A stretch of 32,163 nucleotides of DNA from positions 1-32,163 of the forward strand of contig CAIXHE010000157.1 in assembly GCA_903919205.1 (NCBI GenBank). The letters run 5' to 3'. Within the stretch, counting starts at the first letter, position 1. Every line of letters starts with the position of its first letter. Under the pieces are notes generated by a model that ran no database searches, was not told where the DNA came from, and worked only from the letters and a program-made list of their open reading frames with translations. A program made the translations under genes and the position numbers. Positions 26,916 through 32,163 of the stretch are shown here, piece after piece. The stretch comes from an uncultured Opitutaceae bacterium (GTDB lineage: Bacteria; Verrucomicrobiota; Verrucomicrobiia; Opitutales; Opitutaceae).

Positions 26916-27673
26916 GCCCGAGCCCCGAAGCCTACTGGGCCTCGGTGCCTTGGGGAGCGGGCGTCGCAAGGGTGGCGCTCGACGCGAACGGGCTGGCGGC
27001 GCTCGACAAGCCCGAGGGGGTCCTCTCGCACCCGAACGGCCCACGGGACCTCGGCCGCTCGCTCGTGCGCGCCCCCTACGACAAGGAGGAGGAGTGCTTC
27101 GAGTGGGCCTTGCCCGACGGCTCGGCGGCGCGCCTCTGGCTCATAAACCGCCTGGACTCGGCCACCTCCGGACTCATCCTCGCGGCCACCTCGGGGCCGC
27201 TCGCCCGCGAGATCCGGGCGCAGTTCCAGCGCAGGCGGGTGCGCAAGGTCTACCAGGCCCTCGTATTCGGAAAGCCGAGACAGAACACCGAGGACTGGAG
27301 GGACCTGCTCGACGTGAGGAAGCAGGGCGGCGTCATCCGCACGGCGGCCGGCGGGCGGGGCCTGCCCTCGGAGAGCCGGATGACGCTGGTATCGACCCGC
27401 GACGGCCCCCCGCGGGTCTCGCTCGTGCGCCTGGAGCCACACACCGGCCGCAGCCACCAGCTCCGCGTGCAGTGCGCGAAGCGCGGGCTGCCGATCGTGG
27501 GCGACCGCACGTACGGCAACTTCACCGCGAACCGCGAGTTCGCGAGGGCGGGAGGGGGCAAGCGCATGTTCCTGCACTCGCTCGAGACCTCGTTCGACTA
27601 CGAGTTCGGGGGCCGCACCCACGCCTTCAGCGCGCGCGCCGAGCTTCCCGAGGGGTTCGCTCCTGCGCCCTGA
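26912..27673 (+). CDS. RluA-family RNA pseudouridine synthase
   Basis: A 253-residue enzyme that isomerises uridine in rRNA or tRNA. The GTG start at 26912 overlaps the TGA of the preceding gene; the upstream ATG at 26666 would read through an overlapping gene and gives out-of-family sequence. Seen: LAALDKPEGVLSHPNG (28-43); INRLDSATSGLILAA (78-92) with catalytic Asp82 (family HRLDxxTSG, here N in place of H); KVYQALVFG; RVSLVRLEPHTGRSHQLRVQ; and GLPIVGDRTYG. No S4 domain. Whether the site is in 23S rRNA or tRNA is not determined. Confidence 0.9.
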   Translation: MSPSPEAYWASVPWGAGVARVALDANGLAALDKPEGVLSHPNGPRDLGRSLVRAPYDKEEECFEWALPDGSAARLWLINRLDSATSGLILAATSGPLAREIRAQFQRRRVRKVYQALVFGKPRQNTEDWRDLLDVRKQGGVIRTAAGGRGLPSESRMTLVSTRDGPPRVSLVRLEPHTGRSHQLRVQCAKRGLPIVGDRTYGNFTANREFARAGGGKRMFLHSLETSFDYEFGGRTHAFSARAELPEGFAPAP

Positions 27674-27736
27674 CTTCTTCATGGACGCTGGGGCCGGTTT
27701 CAGGCAGGCTTTCCCCTCCCCAGATCCCCTCGCACC

Positions 27737-28783
27737 ATGATTCTGCCCAAGTCCAACCGCCTCACGCCCGAGCAGGTATCCGAGATCACGGCCATCGTGG
27801 GCGAGTTCGGGTGCTCGATCCAGCCGATCATCGGCGCCGTCCGGACGATCTACGCGATCGTGGGCGATGAGCGCGACGAGCTCATGATCAACCGGCTTGA
27901 GGGCCTGGCCTTCGTCGAGCGGATCGACCGCATCCAGTCCCCCTTCAAGCTGATGGACCGGCGGTCGGACCTGGCCAGCCATCGCATCACGCTCGGCGGG
28001 GTGACCCTGGGCGAGGAGCTCCTCGTGATCGCGGGCCAGTGCACGATCGACCCCAAGAACCCGAACTTCTTCCTCGAGACGGCGGCTGCGGTCAAGGAGG
28101 CGGGCGCCCACGTGCTTCGTGGCGGCGTGTGGAAGCCCCGCACGAACCCCTACGCCTTCCAGGGAGACAACAAGTCCATCGAGATCCTGATGGAGGCCTC
28201 GCGCCGAACCGGCCTGCCCGTGGACGCCGAGGTGATGGACGAGCAGCAGCTCCAGCTGGCCCTGGATGCGGGCGTGCACATGCTCCAGGTCGGCGCCCGC
28301 AACGCGCTCAACTACTCCCTGCTTCGCTCGATCGGTCGCGCGGTCGCCAAGCGCGATACGGTGGTGCTCCTCAAGCGCAGCCTGCACATGGGCTCGCTAA
28401 ACGAGTTCATTTCCGCGGCCGAGTACATCGCGGCGTTTGGCAATCCCAACGTGCTGCTCTGCCCCAGGGGCACGGCGCCGGCGCTGGACGGCTACCGCAA
28501 CCATCCCGACGAGAGCATCACGCCGCTCCTCAAGGAAAAGACCTGGGCGCCCGTCGTGGTCGACCCCTCGCACTCGGTGGGCAAGGCCTCCTATGTGCCG
28601 GCCTGCGCGCTGGCCGCGGTTGCCTACGGCGCGGACGGCCTATGCATCGAGGCCCACGTGAGCCCGAGCCAGGGCATCGGCGACGACCCCAAGCAGGCCC
28701 TCACGCCCCAGGTTCTGGCCGACACGATCGCGCAGGCACGCCAGCTGTGGTCGATCCGGCGCCCGGTGGCCGCCCGGGTCTAG
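27737..28783 (+). CDS. aroF: 3-deoxy-7-phosphoheptulonate (DAHP) synthase, AroAI-beta-like, divergent
   Basis: 348 residues: an N-terminal ferredoxin-like (FL) regulatory domain (about 1-70) and a barrel. It condenses PEP with erythrose 4-phosphate at the entry to aromatic amino-acid synthesis. Motifs: VIAGQCTIDPKNPNFF (98-113), with the family GPC changed to GQC but the metal Cys102 kept; LRGGVWKPRTNPYAFQG (127-143); QVGARNALNY (184-193); LLKRSLHMGS; LCPRGTAPALDGYRNHPDES (241-260), which replaces the usual C-ERG-R-FE-YTRNT; VVDPSHSVGK; GLCIEAH; and GDDPKQALTP, the final metal-binding Asp region. FL domain sensing of Tyr/Phe is family knowledge. KDO-8-P synthase is less likely. Confidence 0.88.
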   Translation: MILPKSNRLTPEQVSEITAIVGEFGCSIQPIIGAVRTIYAIVGDERDELMINRLEGLAFVERIDRIQSPFKLMDRRSDLASHRITLGGVTLGEELLVIAGQCTIDPKNPNFFLETAAAVKEAGAHVLRGGVWKPRTNPYAFQGDNKSIEILMEASRRTGLPVDAEVMDEQQLQLALDAGVHMLQVGARNALNYSLLRSIGRAVAKRDTVVLLKRSLHMGSLNEFISAAEYIAAFGNPNVLLCPRGTAPALDGYRNHPDESITPLLKEKTWAPVVVDPSHSVGKASYVPACALAAVAYGADGLCIEAHVSPSQGIGDDPKQALTPQVLADTIAQARQLWSIRRPVAARV

Positions 28784-28819
28784 GCGGCTTTCCCGCTTCG
28801 CGCCCCGGGTCCGGGCCGC

Positions 28820-28839
28820 ACTACATATTCTTATGTAGT
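28820..28839. promoter_or_regulatory. AT-rich perfect inverted repeat, operator or hairpin
   Basis: ACTACATA and TATGTAGT form a perfect 8-bp inverted repeat around TTCT, in a stretch flanked by GC-rich DNA. It lies 36 bases after the DAHP synthase stop codon and 170 before the next gene. There is no T run after it, so it is more operator-like than terminator-like. A second short hairpin (TCCGC/GCGGA) follows at about 28843. Confidence 0.55.
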
Positions 28840-29009
28840 AAATCCGCTTGGGCGGACGGGTTGGGCAGCCGCAGCGTGGGGCGTCGTACGAATGTCACAT
28901 TTAGGGCTTAGGATCCCGCAACTCTTGCCGATGCACAGGTGTCCTCAGGCCGATGGCGGTTGCCTTCGTTTCGCAGGTCTCATCCCAGAGACACCCGTCC
29001 CTTCTTCCC

Positions 29010-29363
29010 ATGAACTTCCTCCGCAATGTGCCTTCCGAGCTTCCGATCGCGGACACCTCGCTGGACAGCGCCTTTGAGATTTACGCGGAGTTCGGCGAGA
29101 AATCCGAGCTTCCCCGCACGAGGCGCCTGAGCGAGGCGTTCCCATCGCTTCCGATCTGCAGGATCCCGAGCCTCCTCAACCAGATGAGGCAGGTGCACCA
29201 CACGGTGAGGGCGCTGGCGGATAGGGGTGGCGAGACGACGCTGGGACGCGAGTACCTGCTCAAGGAGCTTCGGGCGCGGCACCCCTTCCTCCAGGGCGCG
29301 GGTCTGGATCGCGCGCTCTTCCTGACCAACTTCTACGCCTGGCACGAGGGCAACGCGGCCTGA
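29010..29363 (+). CDS. Unknown small protein (117 aa)
   Basis: Not recognised. From ATG 29010 the protein begins MNFLRNVPSELPIADTSLDS, then SLPICRIPSLLNQMRQVHHT, ALADRGGETTLGREYLLKEL and ends LFLTNFYAWHEGNAA. It is soluble and largely helical, without signal peptide or membrane helix. 'FLTNFYAWHEGNA' is a distinctive end. ATG 28953 in frame would add 19 residues without good support. A long upstream region containing the AT-rich inverted repeat precedes it. Coding bias matches neighbouring genes, so I accept it as real. Confidence 0.6.
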   Translation: MNFLRNVPSELPIADTSLDSAFEIYAEFGEKSELPRTRRLSEAFPSLPICRIPSLLNQMRQVHHTVRALADRGGETTLGREYLLKELRARHPFLQGAGLDRALFLTNFYAWHEGNAA

Positions 29364-29528
29364 CACGGCGGACCCGCGGCCGCGGACACGGTTCCCGGGA
29401 CGGACCTGGCCCTGCCGGTCGCCTTGAGACTCGAAACGCGCCAGGGGATCATGGGTCGCCAAGGACGGAGCCATTCAGCCCCAGACGAGTTCTTGCAAGG
29501 GTTGGCCTTTGGCGCGGTTCCTCTCAAC

Positions 29529-30029
29529 ATGCCGGTACCGATGAAAGTGGGCAACCAGTCGATTCCCCCGGGTGTGGCGCTCGCGGGCATTATCCTTATT
29601 GCGATTCCCTGCTACGATCTTCTCGCGATGTATCATGCAGGGCTTCGGTTCGGAACGATCATGCGTCCATGGGTCTATTTCATCAATTTCAACGCCTCGT
29701 CCAGGTATTGGAAGATCGCGCGGTTTTGGTGGCTTCTCTACCCGTGCACGGCGTTCCTCCTGCTCCTCGGAAAGAACGGGTTTCGCCTGTTGGTCTCCGT
29801 TGCGATCGTGCTCGCGCTGGTGGACTGCACCTTCGACGCACTGCCTTACACCTTGCGGGGAATGCCCCCGAATTGGGGGCCGGCCATGTGGTGGTCGCAC
29901 GCCGCGGTGGTGGTGTTGCTTTACCTCCCCTCCTCGAGACCCTTCTTCTCGGCCTCCAACCTGCCGAGCCCTTCGACGGTGCCTGCGCGTGGCATGCCGG
30001 CCGCCGGACAGTCGCCACCGAGGCGCTAG
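29529..30029 (+). CDS. Unknown integral membrane protein
   Basis: About 166 residues from ATG 29529; ATG 29541, ATG 29451 and TTG 29424 are also in frame and no ribosome site decides between them. Four membrane helices are predicted: GVALAGIILIAIPCYDLLAM, ARFWWLLYPCTAFLLLLG, LLVSVAIVLALVDCTF and MWWSHAAVVVLLYLPSS, followed by a Pro/Ser/Arg-rich cytoplasmic-type tail. I do not recognise the family. Its DNA is visibly less GC-rich than the flanking genes (e.g. GGGTCTATTTCATCAATTTC), and its codon third positions are looser, which may mean transfer or simply membrane-residue codons. It stands alone, with 165 bases before and 122 after it. Confidence 0.55.
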   Translation: MPVPMKVGNQSIPPGVALAGIILIAIPCYDLLAMYHAGLRFGTIMRPWVYFINFNASSRYWKIARFWWLLYPCTAFLLLLGKNGFRLLVSVAIVLALVDCTFDALPYTLRGMPPNWGPAMWWSHAAVVVLLYLPSSRPFFSASNLPSPSTVPARGMPAAGQSPPRR

Positions 30030-30151
30030 GTGCGCCGCGGTAGACCCGTGAGCCGAGGAAGGTCTTGGCGACGGGAGGCGGAGACACTAGGGTCGGCGGA
30101 GTGCCTCACCAAGCCCCCTGTCCCTAAAGACATACTAGCGTACCCAGTCCC

Positions 30152-30529
30152 ATGGCGAAAGCATCCCCTGCAAAGATCGAATGGCTCCCCGACGTGGAGG
30201 CCCACGATTACCCCGCGGCCGAGTCCTACCTGAGCCTTCTCTACACGAAGCCCAAGGTGGAAAAGCTGATCGCCCGCTTCCGGCGCACCAGTGTTGTACA
30301 GTTCAAGGCAAAGGACATCTTCCGGGCGTCGCGTCTCTCGCTGCTCGGGGTCAGCAACGCCCATGTGGACAAGGACCGCCGCAAGATCGCTCGGGGTCAG
30401 AGCCTGGCTCCGATCCTCCTCGTGCGCGACCCCCAGAACGCCAAGGTGGTGATCGCCGACGGCTACCACCGCCTGTGCGCCATCTACCAGGTGGACGAGG
30501 ACGTGCCCATCCACTGCAAGATCATCTAG
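30152..30529 (+). CDS. Conserved protein with ParB/sulfiredoxin-like fold
   Basis: 125 residues: KIEWLPDVEAHDYPAAESYL, LSLLYTKPKVEKLIARFR, VVQFKAKDIFRASRLSLLGV, then SLAPILLVRDPQNAKVVIAD, GYHRLCAIYQVDEDVPIHCK. The C-terminal half, with 'L.PI.LVRD..N.KV.IADGYHR', resembles the ParB/Srx nuclease-like domain (compare GERR/GNRR, here GYHR at 104-107) and belongs to a conserved family of unknown function. It is not the partition ParB, which is at 8488-9405. Only 14 bases separate it from the GNAT gene, so they likely form one unit. Confidence 0.72.
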   Translation: MAKASPAKIEWLPDVEAHDYPAAESYLSLLYTKPKVEKLIARFRRTSVVQFKAKDIFRASRLSLLGVSNAHVDKDRRKIARGQSLAPILLVRDPQNAKVVIADGYHRLCAIYQVDEDVPIHCKII

Positions 30530-30543
30530 TCGCGGGCCGAGCC

Positions 30544-30972
30544 ATGCCGCCCCTTCAGATCCGGGACTTTGCGCCCGAGGACACGGAAGACGTGGTCGCG
30601 CTCTGGACGCGGTGCGGTTTGGTGCGTCCCCAGAACGACCCCCGGCGCGACATCGAGCGCAAGCAGCGGGTGGGGGACGGGGGCCTCCTGGTCGGCATCG
30701 ACGGGGATCAGATCGTGGCGACAGTCATGGTTGGCTACGAGGGCCACCGGGGATGGATCAATTACCTCGGCGTGTGCCCCCACCACCGGCTAAAGGGGCA
30801 CGGCCGCGCGATGTTGCAGGAGGCGGAGCGATGGCTGCGCTCGGTGGGCTGCCCCAAGGTGAACCTCCAGGTGCGCACCGGGAACGACGCGGCCCTCGCC
30901 TTCTACCGGGCGCTCGGGTACCTGCCGGATCAGGCGGTCAGCCTGGGCAAGCGCCTGGAATTCGACGCCTGA
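30544..30972 (+). CDS. ypeA: GNAT acetyltransferase, YpeA-like
   Basis: 142 residues, full GNAT fold: an N-terminal IRDFAPEDTEDVVALWTRC, the GNAT-typical NDPRRDIERK shared with E. coli YpeA, VATVMVGYEGHRGWINYLGV (strands 3-4), the acetyl-CoA loop HHRLKGHGRAML (80-91) and the closing LGYLPDQAVSLGKRLEF. YpeA-type proteins acetylate an unknown substrate. ATG 30544 is preferred over an upstream in-frame ATG at 30181, which lies inside the previous gene. It ends 19 bases before the convergent mutS stop codon. Confidence 0.88.
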   Translation: MPPLQIRDFAPEDTEDVVALWTRCGLVRPQNDPRRDIERKQRVGDGGLLVGIDGDQIVATVMVGYEGHRGWINYLGVCPHHRLKGHGRAMLQEAERWLRSVGCPKVNLQVRTGNDAALAFYRALGYLPDQAVSLGKRLEFDA

Positions 30973-30991
30973 GCGGGCGGCCGCACCGCGC

Positions 30992-32163
30992 CTACAGCAG
31001 GTCGAGCTGGTCCGCGTCGGCCGGGCTCACCGAGATCTTCCTGCGCGGCCGGGCCTGCGGCGAGGGCACGGTCACGCTGGCGTCGTCGCCCTCGAGCCGC
31101 GAGAGGATGGCCTTGGCGCGATCGATGACGCTCGGCGGCAGCCCTGCGAGCCTCGCCACCTGGATGCCGTAGCTGCGGTCCGCTGCCCCGGGGACGACGC
31201 GCCGCACGAACACGATGTCGTCGTTCCACTCCTTGACCGCGACGGAGAAGTTGCGGAGCCGCGGCAGGTGCTTCTCCAGCTGCGTCAGCTCCTGGTAGTG
31301 CGTCGCGAAGAGCGTGCGGGGCCCGCGCTGCGGGTCGCGGTGGAGGTGCTCGACGACGGCCCACGCGATGCTGAGCCCGTCGTAGGTCGAGGTTCCCCGG
31401 CCGATCTCGTCGAGGATGATGAGCGAGCGGTCGGTCGCGTTGTTGAGAATGTTCGCCGTCTCGTTCATCTCGACCATGAAGGTCGAGTTGCCCCGCGCAA
31501 GGTCGTCGCTCGCGCCGACGCGCGAGAAGATCCGGTCCACGAGCCCGAAGCGGCACGACCGCGCGGGCACCCACGAGCCCACCTGCGCCATCAGGACCAG
31601 GAGCGCCACCTGACGGATGTAGGTCGACTTTCCGGCCATGTTGGGCCCGGTGATGAGCGCAACCTGGGCGTCGCCGCAGTCGAGCGCGGTGTCGTTGGGA
31701 ACGAAGGCGTGCGCGGCCCCGGACTCCGACGAGCGGAAGCCCTGCTCCACGACGGGGTGCCGGCCCTCGGACACCTCGAGGGCGTCGCCGTCGTCGATCT
31801 CGGGGCGGCAGTAGCCCCACTCCCGCGCGAGCGAGGCCCATCCCGCGACGACGTCGGCCTCCGCCAGCGCGTCCGCGCTGTCCGCGAGCGCCGCGGACTC
31901 GGCCACCACGGCCTGGATCAGCGCCTCGAGGATCTCCTTCTCGCGCTGGAGGGCGTTGTCCTCGGCGTGAAGGATTTCCCGCTCCTTCTGCCGGAGGGAC
32001 TCGGTCACGTAGCGCTCCCCGCCGACGGTGGTCTGGCGCCGGACGTAGTCGGCGGGTACCAGGTGCAGGTTGGCCTTGGTGACCTCGATGTAGTAGCCAA
32101 AATGGTTCGTATAGCGGACCTTCAGGCTGCGGATGCCCGTGCGCTCCTGCTCGCCCCGCTCCA
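30992..32163 (-). CDS. mutS: DNA mismatch repair protein MutS, C-terminal part (runs off window)
   Basis: The last 389 residues of MutS, the mismatch-recognition ATPase. Visible from the window edge: the clamp/lever region IRSLKVRYTNHFGYYIEVTK and VGGERYVTESLRQKEREI, then VSEGRHPVVEQ, the P-loop ITGPNMAGKSTYIRQVALLV, the switch GASDDLARGNSTFMVEM, the Walker B DEIGRGTSTYDGLSIAWAV, ATHYQEL and the C-terminal ARLAGLPPSVIDRAKAI helix. An internal ATG at 32008 is not the start: the frame runs on to the edge with clear family sequence. The 5' half, including the mismatch-binding Phe-x-Glu domain, is outside. The end is convergent with the GNAT gene. Confidence 0.97.
   Translation of the reverse strand, partial: ERGEQERTGIRSLKVRYTNHFGYYIEVTKANLHLVPADYVRRQTTVGGERYVTESLRQKEREILHAEDNALQREKEILEALIQAVVAESAALADSADALAEADVVAGWASLAREWGYCRPEIDDGDALEVSEGRHPVVEQGFRSSESGAAHAFVPNDTALDCGDAQVALITGPNMAGKSTYIRQVALLVLMAQVGSWVPARSCRFGLVDRIFSRVGASDDLARGNSTFMVEMNETANILNNATDRSLIILDEIGRGTSTYDGLSIAWAVVEHLHRDPQRGPRTLFATHYQELTQLEKHLPRLRNFSVAVKEWNDDIVFVRRVVPGAADRSYGIQVARLAGLPPSVIDRAKAILSRLEGDDASVTVPSPQARPRRKISVSPADADQLDLL

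Overview
This is a GC-rich (by eye well over 65%), densely coded bacterial chromosome segment made mostly of housekeeping genes. Gene content and protein flavour suggest a Verrucomicrobium of the Opitutales/Opitutaceae type: a divergent aroF-like DAHP synthase, a GlsB-type membrane protein, a secreted S55 (SpoIVB-like) protein in a non-sporulating gene context, a TonB/TolA-like protein, and a toxin/antitoxin pair of a kind I associate with that group. This placement is inference from memory of protein families, not a database result.

Layout. Positions 1-315 hold the start of a transglutaminase-like gene (minus strand). Positions 316-2275 are an accessory pocket with lower GC and no housekeeping gene. 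It holds a decayed RHH antitoxin/MazF pair (the toxin has an in-frame TGA), a remnant of a winged-helix C-terminus, an intact RelB-like/ParE-like toxin-antitoxin operon, and a second copy of the last 34 codons of ffh. The two ffh 3' ends flank the intact toxin-antitoxin operon, which looks like an integration event at the ffh 3' end. Positions 2276-3619 are ffh (minus). From 3708 to 13710 a plus-strand run carries an Lrp/AsnC regulator, an aminotransferase, der, fmt, a LysM protein, parB, secG, a LolA-like secreted protein, a tandem ribbon-helix-helix protein, an AspC-type aminotransferase and icd.

From 13753 to 16346 (minus) lie trpC, rsmA, a secreted hypothetical protein and a GlsB-type membrane protein in one tight operon. 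mazG and a XerC/D recombinase (plus, 16430-18017) diverge from it. From 18028 to 25116 (minus) a compact operon nadE-hemL-S55 protein-beta-propeller lipoprotein is transcribed convergently to the recombinase. From 25196 to 28783 (plus) run maf, a TonB/TolA-like protein, an RluA-type pseudouridine synthase and a DAHP synthase. Positions 28784-30972 hold small genes: an unknown 117-aa protein, a four-helix membrane protein of lower GC, a ParB/sulfiredoxin-fold-like protein and a GNAT acetyltransferase. The window ends inside mutS (minus).

Functionally the window joins protein export (ffh, secG), translation and ribosome maturation (fmt, rsmA, der, pseudouridine synthase), chromosome segregation and repair (parB, xerC/D, mutS), nucleotide sanitation (mazG, maf), and NAD, heme and aromatic amino-acid synthesis (nadE, hemL, aroF-type, trpC). 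The most unusual items are the duplicated ffh 3' end around a toxin-antitoxin operon, the S55 protein whose serine motif precedes its histidine motif, and two inverted repeats that look like operators. No tRNA, rRNA, CRISPR array or insertion-sequence transposase was recognised.
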